Origin: Oricola thermophila
GTDB taxonomy: Bacteria; Pseudomonadota; Alphaproteobacteria; Rhizobiales; Rhizobiaceae
NCBI RefSeq assembly: GCF_013358405.1
Contig: NZ_CP054836.1
Span: 1 to 64,000, forward strand
Length of the DNA: 64,000 nucleotides
Reading direction: 5' to 3'
Below the pieces are notes generated by a model. That model saw only the letters and a program-made list of their open reading frames with translations, did not search any database and was not told the DNA's origin. A program made the position numbers and the translations under genes. Of the stretch, positions 49,148 through 57,557 are shown in pieces; within the stretch, counting starts at the first letter, position 1; each line of letters starts with the position of its first letter.

Positions 49148-50200
49148 CTATCGCGCCGCCCATTCCGCATCGCCGAGCGGGCCGAGCATCGATTCCACCA
49201 TTTCCGGCGTGACATCCTCAAGCCGGTCGGGCTGCCATTGCGGGTTGCGGTCCTTGTCTATGACTGCTGCGCGCACACCCTCGAGGAAATCGTGACCCCC
49301 GAGTACGCGGTGCGAGAACCGATATTCCAGCGCGAGACACTCCTCGACCGACGAGAAGCCCTCGGCCCGACGCAGGGCCTCGAAGGTGGAAGCGACCGAA
49401 AGCGGCGCGGCGCGGCGCAGCGCCTTCAGCGTCGAGGCCGCCCAATCGCTGCCTTCCCCGGCCATCACTTGCAGCCGTCCGGCAATTGCGCGCGGATCGG
49501 GCTGGCCGAAGGCATCGTCGATCTCGGCGCGGGCGGCGGCAAGCGCACTTGCGGGCGGTTTCGTGGCAAATTCCGCGACGGCGGCGTCCGCCTCCCCGGT
49601 TTCGGCCAGTCTTGCGGCGAAGGCTTCCAGCCTGCCGCTCTCGATATAGCTGTCGGCGAAGCCCGCATATATCGCGTCGGCGGCGTCCATGCGGGTGCCG
49701 GTCATGCCGAGATAGTAGCCGATCCGGCCCGGCGCGCGGGAAAGGAGCCAGGTGCCGCCGACATCGGGCAGGAAGCCGATGCCGACCTCCGGCATCGCCA
49801 GAACCGTGCGTTCCGTGACAACCCGGTGCGAGCCGTGCGCGGAAACGCCGACCCCGCCGCCCATGGTGATGCCGTCCATGAGGGCAACATAGGGCTTGGG
49901 GTAGTTCGCTATTCCGGCATTCATCCGGTACTCCTCGGCCCAGAAGCGGCGTGCGGGCTCATAGTCGCCGGCCTTGCCGAGGGCGTGGATCTGCTGGATG
50001 TCGCCGCCGGCGCAGAAGGCCCTGTCGCCCGCGGCATCGATGACGACGAGCTTCACGGCGTCGTCGTCGCGCCATTCGAGCAGTGCCTTCTCTATGCCCA
50101 ACGCCATGTCGTGGGTCAGGGCGTTGAGCGCGCGGGGGCGGTTGAGGCGCAGCCGGCCGGCGGCACCGTCGCGCCAAACGAGAAGATCGCCTTCGATCAT
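49148..50200 (-). CDS. 3-Hydroxyisobutyryl-CoA hydrolase
   Basis: Releases 3-hydroxyisobutyrate from its CoA ester. The 350-residue protein is longer than a simple hydratase and shows the hydrolase subgroup motifs AFCAGGDIQQIH, DGITMGGGVGVSAHGSHRVVTE and MPEVGIGFLPDVGGTWLLSR. The C-terminal region FEALRRAEGFSSVEECLALEYRFSHR is also specific for this group. The ATG at 50200 overlaps the stop of the acyl-CoA dehydrogenase by four bases. The frame continues upstream only as a shadow of that gene. Confidence 0.94.
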   Translation of the reverse strand: MIEGDLLVWRDGAAGRLRLNRPRALNALTHDMALGIEKALLEWRDDDAVKLVVIDAAGDRAFCAGGDIQQIHALGKAGDYEPARRFWAEEYRMNAGIANYPKPYVALMDGITMGGGVGVSAHGSHRVVTERTVLAMPEVGIGFLPDVGGTWLLSRAPGRIGYYLGMTGTRMDAADAIYAGFADSYIESGRLEAFAARLAETGEADAAVAEFATKPPASALAAARAEIDDAFGQPDPRAIAGRLQVMAGEGSDWAASTLKALRRAAPLSVASTFEALRRAEGFSSVEECLALEYRFSHRVLGGHDFLEGVRAAVIDKDRNPQWQPDRLEDVTPEMVESMLGPLGDAEWAAR

Positions 50201-51345
50201 CCCTTTGCCTCCTCGAGCAGCTGGCGCGCGATGATGACGCGCATGATCTCGTTGGATCCCTCGAGGATCTGGTGGACCCGCAAATCCCGCACGATCTTCT
50301 CGATGCCGTAATCGGCAAGGTAGCCGTAGCCGCCGTGGATCTGGAGCGCCTCGTTCGCGACACGGAAACCGGTGTCCGTGACGAAGCGCTTGGCCATGGC
50401 GCAGAACCGGGTGGCATCCGGCGCCTTGTTGTCGAGCTTCCAGGCGGCCTGGCGCAAAAACGTGCGCGCTGCCTGCAGTTCCGTTTCCATGTCGGCAAGC
50501 TTGAACTGCAGCGCCTGGAAATCGGCAAGCGTGCGGCCGAAGGCCCTGCGCTCGTGCATGTAGCGCGCCGCCTTGTCGAGTGCGCATTGCGCGGCTCCGA
50601 GCGAGCAGGCGGCGATGTTCAGGCGGCCGCCGTCAAGGCCCATCATGGCGTAGGCAAAGCCCTTGCCCTCTTCGCCGACGAGATTATCGGCCGGAACGGC
50701 GCAATCGTCGAACTGGACGATGGAAGTCGGCTGCGCCTTCCAGCCCATCTTCTTCTCGTTCGCGCCGAATGAAAGGCCCGGTGTGCCGTTCTCGACCAGG
50801 ACCGTGGAAATTCCCCTCGGCCCTTCACCGCCGGTGCGCACCATGACGAGGTAGAGGTCGGAAACGCCACCTCCGGATATGAAGGCCTTCGATCCGTTGA
50901 GGACGTAGCCGGATTCCGTTTTCGCCGCGGTGGTGCGCAGGGCGGCGGCATCGGACCCCGAACCGGGTTCGGTGAGGCAGTAGGAGGCGATCGTCTCCAT
51001 CGAGGTCAGTTTCGGAACCCAGCGGGCCCGCATCTCGGCGGAACCGAAACTGTCCACCATCCAGGCAACCATGTTGTGGATGGACAGGAAGGCGGCGACC
51101 GCGGGGCAGCCGTAGGACAATGCCTCGAAGATCAACGTGGCATCCAGTCGAGTCAGCGCGGAGCCGCCATGCTCCTCGCCGACATAGATGCCGGCCATGC
51201 CGAGCTCTGCCGTCTTGCGGATGACGTCGACCGGCAGGGTTCCGGTCTCGTCCCATTCGGCGGCACCGGGCGCGATATGCTCTTCCGCGAACGCCCGGGC
51301 CATGTCGAAGATGGCGCCCTGCTCCTCCTTCAGCGCGAAATCCAT
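50197..51345 (-). CDS. Acyl-CoA dehydrogenase, probably isobutyryl-CoA dehydrogenase
   Basis: A 382-residue FAD enzyme introducing a double bond into an acyl-CoA. Family signatures are YCLTEPGSGSDAAAL and the C-terminal QIHGGYGY...DLRVHQILEGSNEIMRVIIARQLL, in which the glutamate of ILEGSNEI is the catalytic base by family. Position between mmsA and the hydroxyisobutyryl-CoA hydrolase points to isobutyryl-CoA as substrate, but specificity cannot be read from the sequence. It starts eight bases after the mmsA stop. Confidence 0.93.
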   Translation of the reverse strand: MDFALKEEQGAIFDMARAFAEEHIAPGAAEWDETGTLPVDVIRKTAELGMAGIYVGEEHGGSALTRLDATLIFEALSYGCPAVAAFLSIHNMVAWMVDSFGSAEMRARWVPKLTSMETIASYCLTEPGSGSDAAALRTTAAKTESGYVLNGSKAFISGGGVSDLYLVMVRTGGEGPRGISTVLVENGTPGLSFGANEKKMGWKAQPTSIVQFDDCAVPADNLVGEEGKGFAYAMMGLDGGRLNIAACSLGAAQCALDKAARYMHERRAFGRTLADFQALQFKLADMETELQAARTFLRQAAWKLDNKAPDATRFCAMAKRFVTDTGFRVANEALQIHGGYGYLADYGIEKIVRDLRVHQILEGSNEIMRVIIARQLLEEAKG

Positions 51346-51353
51346 GACGTCTC

Positions 51354-52850
51354 CTAGTCCATCGTGGGGATTACGAAATCGGCACCTTGCCGGATGCCAG
51401 AGGGCCAGCGCGAGGTGATCGTCTTCGTCTTGGTATAGAAGCGGACCGAATCCGGGCCATGCTGGTTGAGATCGCCGAAGGCCGACCGTTTCCAGCCACC
51501 GAAAGTGTAGTAGGCGAGCGGGACCGGGATCGGCACATTCACGCCGACCATGCCGACCTGGACGCGCGAGGCGAAGTCACGGGCCGTGTCGCCGTCGCGG
51601 GTGAAGATGGCGACGCCGTTGCCGTATTCGTGGCTGGTCGGCAGATCGAGGGCTTCCTCATAGTCTTTCGCGCGCACGACCGAGAGGACCGGACCGAAGA
51701 TCTCCTCCTTGTAGATGCGCATGTCCTTCGTGACGTGGTCGAACAGGCACCCGCCGACATAGAAGCCGTCCTCGTAGCCCTGCAGCTTGAAGTCGCGGCC
51801 GTCGACAGCGAGCGTGGCGCCCTCCTCGATGCCGAGATCGATGTAGGAACGAACCCGTTCCATGGCCTGTTTCGTGACAAGCGGGCCGTAATCGGCTGTC
51901 GGATCGGTGGACGGTCCAACCTTCAGGCTTTCGACGCGCGGAATCAGCTTTTCCATCAGCTTGTCCGCGGTTTTCTCGCCGACCGGAACGGCGACCGATA
52001 TCGCCATGCAGCGTTCGCCCGCAGAACCGTAGCCGGCGCCGATCAGTGCATCGACTGCCTGATCCATGTCGGCATCGGGCATGATGATCATGTGGTTCTT
52101 GGCTCCGCCGAAGCACTGCACGCGCTTGCCGTTGGAGCAGCCGCGTCCATAGATGTATTCCGCAATCGGGGTGGATCCGACAAAGCCGATGGCCTGAATG
52201 TCCGGATGATCGAGGATCGCGTCGACCGCTTCCTTGTCGCCGTTGACGACATTGAAAATGCCTTCCGGAAGGCCGGCTTCGATAAAGAGTTCGGCGAGGC
52301 GCATCGGTACGCCGGGGTCTCGCTCGGAAGGTTTCAGGATGAATGCGTTGCCGCAGGCGATTGCCGGGGCGGCCTTCCAGAGCGGGATCATTGCCGGGAA
52401 GTTGAACGGGGTGATGCCGGCGACGACTCCGAGAGGCTGGCGGACCGAGTGCAGATCGATGCCCGGGCCGGCACCCTCGGTGAATTCCCCCTTCAGAAGA
52501 TGCGGAATGCCAAGCGCGAATTCCACGACCTCGAGGCCGCGCTGGATATCTCCCTTGGCGTCGGGAATCGTCTTGCCGTGCTCCTTCGCCAGCAGTTCGG
52601 CCAGCGAGTCATACTCGCGGTGGACAAGTTCGAGGAACTTCATCAGTACGCGGGCGCGCCGCTGCGGATTGACCGCGGCCCAGGCCGGCTGGGCAGCCTT
52701 GGCGTTCTCGATCGCCGCTGCGACCTCGTCCTTGCCGGCAAGCGAAACCCTAGCCTGGATAGCGCCTGTCATGGGAAGGAATACGTCGGCCTCGCGGCCG
52801 CTGGTTCCGGCGACGGTCTTGCCGCCGATGAAATGACCGTAGGTATGCAT
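51354..52850 (-). CDS. mmsA: Methylmalonate-semialdehyde dehydrogenase (CoA-acylating)
   Basis: Converts methylmalonate semialdehyde to propionyl-CoA in valine and myo-inositol catabolism. The 498-residue aldehyde-dehydrogenase-fold protein has the catalytic C281 in GSAGERCMAISV. It has N252 in FGGAKNHMI, where other aldehyde dehydrogenases carry glutamate; that change is a hallmark of the CoA-dependent MmsA class. The ATG at 52850 has an AGGAGGAAATC site; the frame to 52874 is rejected. It is the first gene of the operon and divergent from a LysR-type gene. Confidence 0.96.
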   Translation of the reverse strand: MHTYGHFIGGKTVAGTSGREADVFLPMTGAIQARVSLAGKDEVAAAIENAKAAQPAWAAVNPQRRARVLMKFLELVHREYDSLAELLAKEHGKTIPDAKGDIQRGLEVVEFALGIPHLLKGEFTEGAGPGIDLHSVRQPLGVVAGITPFNFPAMIPLWKAAPAIACGNAFILKPSERDPGVPMRLAELFIEAGLPEGIFNVVNGDKEAVDAILDHPDIQAIGFVGSTPIAEYIYGRGCSNGKRVQCFGGAKNHMIIMPDADMDQAVDALIGAGYGSAGERCMAISVAVPVGEKTADKLMEKLIPRVESLKVGPSTDPTADYGPLVTKQAMERVRSYIDLGIEEGATLAVDGRDFKLQGYEDGFYVGGCLFDHVTKDMRIYKEEIFGPVLSVVRAKDYEEALDLPTSHEYGNGVAIFTRDGDTARDFASRVQVGMVGVNVPIPVPLAYYTFGGWKRSAFGDLNQHGPDSVRFYTKTKTITSRWPSGIRQGADFVIPTMD

Positions 52851-52923
52851 GATTTCCTCCTGAGTTCGCCGCACGATAACGCCCCGGACGGGGTGGCGTA
52901 AATTGGCTTAAATGGGCTATCCG

Positions 52924-52941
52924 TTGTGCGAAAATGCACAA
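52924..52941. promoter_or_regulatory. Inverted repeat between mmsA and its divergent LysR gene
   Basis: TTGTGC-N6-GCACAA is a perfect six-base inverted repeat, 19 bases before the LysR start and 74 bases before mmsA. It is the best candidate operator in this 109-base divergent region. Confidence 0.5.
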
Positions 52942-52959
52942 TGATGTGATGACCGTGAC

Positions 52960-53868
52960 ATGAATTGGGACGACTATCGCTATTTTCTGGCGGTCGCGCG
53001 TAGTGGCAGCCTGAGCAGGGCGGGCCAGCAGCTGGGCGTCGACCATGCCACGGTATCGCGGCGCATCAAGGCGCTGGAGGAAGCGCTGGGCATCAAGTTG
53101 TTTCATCGCAGCCCCGGTGGATACTCGCTGACGCGTGACGGCGAAGCGCTGGTCGGCATGGCCGAGCGGATGGAAAGCGCGGCCGTGCAGGCCGAAGGGG
53201 CGTTTTCGGGAAGCGGGCGCGAAAGCCTTTCCGGACCAGTGCGGATCGGGGTGCCGGAGGGTGTTGCGGCCTATATTGTCGTAGAAGCGGCACAAGCGCT
53301 TTGCGAACGCTATCCAAAGCTTGAAATCCAGATGATCGCGTTGCCGCAGCGCTTTTCCCTGGCCAAGCGTGAGGCCGACTTCGCGATCTCCGTGTCGCGA
53401 CCGCAATCGGGAAGGGTAAAGATACAGAAGATAGCCGACTATGACCTGCATCTATACGGGGCGAAAAGCTATCTAGCCGGGCACCCAACCGTGCGGCAGC
53501 TTTCCGACCTGCGACGGCTGCGGGGAATCGGGTACGTGCCGGACATGATTTTCGACAAGGAGTTGGACTACATTCCGTTGATCGATCCTGGCTTCCGGCC
53601 GCATCTGACGAGCACGTCGGTGCATGTGCAACTCGAAGCGGTGCTGAACGGGGCGGGCGTCGCCATCGTGCACGACTTCATGGCGGAACGGCATCCGGAT
53701 CTCGTTCGGGTATTGCCGGAGGAAATATCGTTCACCCGAACCTTCTGGTCGGTCGTGCACGAGGATTATGCGGAAGTGGAGCGTATCAGGGTCTGCGTCA
53801 ACGAGATCGTCGAACACATGCGCAAGCGGCTGCGAAACAGACCGGGACAGGCGGTTACGTCCATTTGA
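52960..53868 (+). CDS. LysR-type transcriptional regulator
   Basis: A 302-residue regulator with the LysR helix-turn-helix at residues 2-61 (WDDYRYFLAVARSGSLSRAGQQLG, HATVSRRIKALEEALG) and a ligand-binding domain from about residue 90. It is divergent from the valine operon, and its spacing (109 bases) and the inverted repeat between them fit a local activator. Its last 14 bases overlap the end of the converging response-regulator gene. The inducer is not known. Confidence 0.9.
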   Translation: MNWDDYRYFLAVARSGSLSRAGQQLGVDHATVSRRIKALEEALGIKLFHRSPGGYSLTRDGEALVGMAERMESAAVQAEGAFSGSGRESLSGPVRIGVPEGVAAYIVVEAAQALCERYPKLEIQMIALPQRFSLAKREADFAISVSRPQSGRVKIQKIADYDLHLYGAKSYLAGHPTVRQLSDLRRLRGIGYVPDMIFDKELDYIPLIDPGFRPHLTSTSVHVQLEAVLNGAGVAIVHDFMAERHPDLVRVLPEEISFTRTFWSVVHEDYAEVERIRVCVNEIVEHMRKRLRNRPGQAVTSI

Positions 53869-54580
53869 CGTTGGCGACGAATATGTATCCGGCACCATAG
53901 ACGGTCTTGATGATCTTGGGATTTTGCGGATCTTCTCCGAATTTGGTGCGCAGGCGCGAGATACGCACGTCGATCGAGCGATCGAAATGCCCGTCCGGAT
54001 CGGTCGCTATCCTGTCCATGATCTGGGCGCGCGTGAACAGTCGGTTTGGTGCGCTGAGAAACACTTTCAGGACATCCATTTCGGCCTGGCTAAGCGGGAT
54101 GGTGCGGTTGTCCGCAGCCTGAAGCGTGTAGCTTGAGAGGTCGACTGTCCAGCCATCGAAACGTGCTTTCGTCTTGTCGTTCGTCTGGGTGGCTGTCGGC
54201 GCGTTGCGGCGTGCGCGGCGCAAGACGGAGCGAATGCGGGCCACGATCTCTGCCGGCTCGAAGGGCTTGGCGATATAGTCGTCAGCACCCATCTCGAGGC
54301 CAACGATCTTGTCGGTCAGGCCGCGCCGGCCGGAAATGATGATCGTGCCAATCTCGGGGCAGGAATCGAGCCTTTTCACGAGATCGAGACCATTTTCCCC
54401 CGGAAGGCCGAGATCGACAAGGCAGATCTCCGGCCTGGTCTCGGCGAGCGACGCCTCGAATTCGGCAGCGGAGAAGAAATGCCGGGTGCGGAAACCGGAG
54501 TCGGACAGGATGGCGATCAGAATCTCACCGATTTCGGCGTCGTCCTCGATTATGGCGACAAGGGGCTGTTCACGTGACAT
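53855..54580 (-). CDS. OmpR-type response regulator
   Basis: A 241-residue two-component regulator. The receiver domain has the acidic pocket IIEDD and phosphoacceptor D56 in CLVDLGLP, with the conserved lysine in IAKPFEP. The DNA-binding domain is of the winged-helix OmpR type (LSQAEMDVLKVFLSAPNRLFTRAQIMDRI, RSIDVRISRLRTKFGEDP, IIKTVYGAGYIF). It overlaps the histidine kinase gene by 11 bases, so the two form a pair. Its tail overlaps the converging LysR gene by 14 bases. Likely targets are the divergent transporter genes. Confidence 0.93.
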   Translation of the reverse strand: MSREQPLVAIIEDDAEIGEILIAILSDSGFRTRHFFSAAEFEASLAETRPEICLVDLGLPGENGLDLVKRLDSCPEIGTIIISGRRGLTDKIVGLEMGADDYIAKPFEPAEIVARIRSVLRRARRNAPTATQTNDKTKARFDGWTVDLSSYTLQAADNRTIPLSQAEMDVLKVFLSAPNRLFTRAQIMDRIATDPDGHFDRSIDVRISRLRTKFGEDPQNPKIIKTVYGAGYIFVANVKWT

Positions 54581-56609
54581 TCGATGAGTCCTCTTGTCTC
54601 AATCCCGCGACGAAATTGGCGAATGCCTTGCGCGTAAACGGCTTTCGGAGGACCGGAAAGGTGTCCTTGGCGGCCTTCACGGCGGGATCGGCGGGGGGCA
54701 GCCCGGAAACGAGCAGGATCGGCAGCGCCGGATGTGCGGCGCGCAATGCACCGGCGAGTTCGAGTCCGTTCATTTTGCCCGGCATGACGATGTCCGATAT
54801 CACCATGCGTATATCGTGCACCTGGTCGACCAGCCTTTTCGCCTCTTCGCCGGAACCCGCTTCCATGACCGAATAGCCGAGTTCTGCCACATGATCGCGC
54901 AGAAGCGTGCGCATTTCGGGGTCGTCATCGACCACAAGCACAAGCACACCATCCGCCGGCGGAACGTGCGGCATTGACGCCGCCGGCCCGTTCTCCTCGA
55001 CTGGCGTCGCCTCAAATCCGTCGACGGGCACAAGCAAGCGCACCTCGGCACCGCCTTCGCTGCCGTTGCCGATGAGCAGCTTCCCGCCCGACCGGTCGGC
55101 GAAATTGCGCACCATCGAAAGGCCCAGCCCGCTTCCCTTGCCCTGCGGCTTGGTCGTGAAGAACGGCTCGTGGCCATGGCGCAGTGCTTCATCGCTGAAA
55201 CCCGGCCCCGTATCGCGCACCCTTACCTGTATGTGACGGTCGGCGGCATCCAGGACTTCAAGGTCAATGGTGATCGTGCCGCCGCCATGCGCGCTCTCAA
55301 CGGCGTCGCGCGCGTTGAACAGGATGTTGAGAACGGCATCCTGAAAGGCACCTTCGTCGAGGCACGCCTCGATCTTCCGGTCCGGCACATCGAGGACAAC
55401 CTCGATGCTGTCGCTGGTCGAGGCGCGGAACAGGCGCACGAGTTCGCGCAGGATGGCGCTGACATTCGTGCTTTTCGCATCAAGGCGCTGGCGGAACAGG
55501 AAAGTCATGAGATTGTCGATTATGCGCGTGCCGCGGCGCGCGGCGCGCTCTGTCGAGCGGATCAACTCCTGCCGCCGGGTGTCGTCGATGTCCGCCTTGC
55601 CGATACGCGCCAGATTGACCAGCACGATCGTCAGGATGTTCGAGAAATCGTGGGCAAGGCCGCTTGTCAGCTGCGCGGTGGTTTCCATCCGCTTGGTGCG
55701 GACGAGCAGTTCGGTCGCGGCCTTCTCCTCCGTGCGGTCGATCGAGAGGACGAAGGTTCCCGGCACGTTTTCGTCCTCGTCGAATTCCGGCGTGAAGGTC
55801 GAACGGATGGAACGGACCTCGCCGTCGGAACCCTCGATCTCGTATTCGGCGACCGCGGTCCTGCCTGCCAGCGCCCGGTCGATTGCGGGCTTTACCCGGG
55901 CAAAAATGTTCGGCGGAAAGAAGTCCGTTACCGGCTTTCCGATCAAGGCATCGCGGTCCAACCCCATCACGTCGCGAAAGCGGTTGTTGGTAAAGCGGTA
56001 GACATAGCTCCGGTCGAGATAGGCGATATGAGCGGGCATGGCACTGGTGATGGTGCGCATGCGCGCTTCCGACGCTTCCAGCGCGTTCTTGGTCTCCTGC
56101 AGGGCGCGGTTGGCGGCCGCGAGCTGGCGGTTCGTTTCCGCGAGCTTGCCCGAATGCTGGAGCAGGCGGTCGGAAAGCAGGTCGCTTCGCGCCTTGAGGA
56201 TGCCCTCCTGGCGGCGTGTCTCGGTTATGTCCGAATAAACCGTCACCCAGCCGCCCTGGGCAAGCGGATGCCCTTCGACCGAAATCATCCGGCCGTTCGG
56301 GCGCGTGCGCTCGAAGTAATGCGGCTGGAAGGCGCGGGCACGCTCAACGCGGACCCGTGTCAATTCCTCGGGATCGCCAGGACCGTATTCGCCACGTTTG
56401 GCGAGGAACAGGTTGATCTCGCGGAACGGGGCACCGTGATAGACGATCTCCTCGGGCAGCTCGAACATGTCGATGAAGCGCCGGTTCCACAGAACCAGTT
56501 CCATGTCCGCATTGAAAATGGACAGGCCCTGCTGAATGAGGTTCAGGCCGCTTTCGACAAGCGCCTGATTCTCCGGTCTCAGCAGATCTGCGGTGCTGGT
56601 GCGTTTCAT
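54570..56609 (-). CDS. Hybrid histidine kinase (PAS-PAS-HisKA-HATPase-receiver)
   Basis: A 679-residue cytoplasmic sensor without membrane helices. Residues 20-133 form a PAS_7 domain (GLNLIQQGLSIFNADMELVLWNRRF). A coiled coil at 135-180 is followed by a second PAS (185-295). HisKA has the phosphorylated H320 (LTSGLAHDFSNIL). HATPase motifs are LNILFNARDAV, VRDTGPGFSD and GSGLGLSMV. A receiver with VVDDDPEMR and ISDIVMPGKMNG closes the protein. It is first of a two-gene operon with the OmpR regulator and divergent from the LivG-type operon 171 bases away. Its signal is unknown; soluble PAS domains suggest an internal ligand. Confidence 0.93.
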   Translation of the reverse strand: MKRTSTADLLRPENQALVESGLNLIQQGLSIFNADMELVLWNRRFIDMFELPEEIVYHGAPFREINLFLAKRGEYGPGDPEELTRVRVERARAFQPHYFERTRPNGRMISVEGHPLAQGGWVTVYSDITETRRQEGILKARSDLLSDRLLQHSGKLAETNRQLAAANRALQETKNALEASEARMRTITSAMPAHIAYLDRSYVYRFTNNRFRDVMGLDRDALIGKPVTDFFPPNIFARVKPAIDRALAGRTAVAEYEIEGSDGEVRSIRSTFTPEFDEDENVPGTFVLSIDRTEEKAATELLVRTKRMETTAQLTSGLAHDFSNILTIVLVNLARIGKADIDDTRRQELIRSTERAARRGTRIIDNLMTFLFRQRLDAKSTNVSAILRELVRLFRASTSDSIEVVLDVPDRKIEACLDEGAFQDAVLNILFNARDAVESAHGGGTITIDLEVLDAADRHIQVRVRDTGPGFSDEALRHGHEPFFTTKPQGKGSGLGLSMVRNFADRSGGKLLIGNGSEGGAEVRLLVPVDGFEATPVEENGPAASMPHVPPADGVLVLVVDDDPEMRTLLRDHVAELGYSVMEAGSGEEAKRLVDQVHDIRMVISDIVMPGKMNGLELAGALRAAHPALPILLVSGLPPADPAVKAAKDTFPVLRKPFTRKAFANFVAGLRQEDSSNVT

Positions 56610-56780
56610 CGCGCAATACCCTGTCCCGCGCCCGACACAGAATCAAGCACGTGCATCCGGCCATCGGCGCCGTGAAACATTTCGCAACATTCCTGAAATC
56701 ATCGCGCAAAGATCGACCCGTATGCAGAGGATGGGAGATGGCGCCGGCACAAGGCGCCAGGAATCGGGAGGAAGTTCCAC

Positions 56781-57557
56781 ATGTTGCTCGATGTGGAGAA
56801 CGTGTCGTTGTCCTTCGGGGGCATCCAGGCGCTCAAGGACGTGTCCTTCTCGGTCAAGGAAGCCGAGCTTTTCTCAATCATCGGACCGAATGGAGCCGGC
56901 AAGACGTCGATGCTCAACTGCATTTCGGGGCGATATATGCCGGATTCGGGCGATATCCGGTTCAAGGGGCGCAGCCTGAAGGGCCTGAAGGCCAATCACA
57001 GGCCGGATATCGGGATTGGCCGCACCTTCCAGAACCTGGCGCTGTTCGATCACATGACCGTGCTGGAAAACATCCTGGTGGGCCGGCATCACCTGATGAA
57101 GAACAACTTCCTCACAGGGATGCTCTACTGGATCGGTGGCGCCCAGCGGGAGGAACTCGAACATCGCCGCGCGGTCGAGGACATCATCGACTTCCTGGAG
57201 ATCCAGCATATCCGCAACGCGGTGGCCGGCACGCTCTCCTACGGCCTGCGCAAGCGCGTGGAGCTGGCACGCGCGGTGGCCTTGCGACCGCATCTCGTTC
57301 TCCTCGACGAACCGATGGCCGGCATGAACATGGAAGAGAAGGAGGACATGGCCCGCTACATCGTCGATCTCAACGAGGAGTGGGGAATGACGGTGGTGAT
57401 GATCGAACATGACATGGGTGTCGTCATGGACATCTCGCATCGCGTGATGGTGCTCGACTTCGGCGCGAAGGTTGTCGACGGCCTGCCGGAGGAAGTCATG
57501 GAGAACGAGCATGTGAAGCAGGCCTATCTCGGCGCGGATCTGGGCGAGGCTGCATGA
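56781..57557 (+). CDS. LivG-type ABC transporter ATP-binding protein
   Basis: A 258-residue ATPase of a branched-chain-amino-acid-type importer. Walker A is GPNGAGKTS, the signature is LSYGLRKRVELARA and Walker B is LVLLDEPMAGM. The LivG-specific stretch IGRTFQNLALFDHMTVLENILVGRHH and the C-terminal AYLGAD are present. It starts the operon LivG, acyl-CoA ligase, LivH, LivM, binding protein, LivF, ligase. Its stop codon overlaps the start of the next gene in ATGATGG. The ribosome-binding site is GGGAGGAA. Confidence 0.93.
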   Translation: MLLDVENVSLSFGGIQALKDVSFSVKEAELFSIIGPNGAGKTSMLNCISGRYMPDSGDIRFKGRSLKGLKANHRPDIGIGRTFQNLALFDHMTVLENILVGRHHLMKNNFLTGMLYWIGGAQREELEHRRAVEDIIDFLEIQHIRNAVAGTLSYGLRKRVELARAVALRPHLVLLDEPMAGMNMEEKEDMARYIVDLNEEWGMTVVMIEHDMGVVMDISHRVMVLDFGAKVVDGLPEEVMENEHVKQAYLGADLGEAA

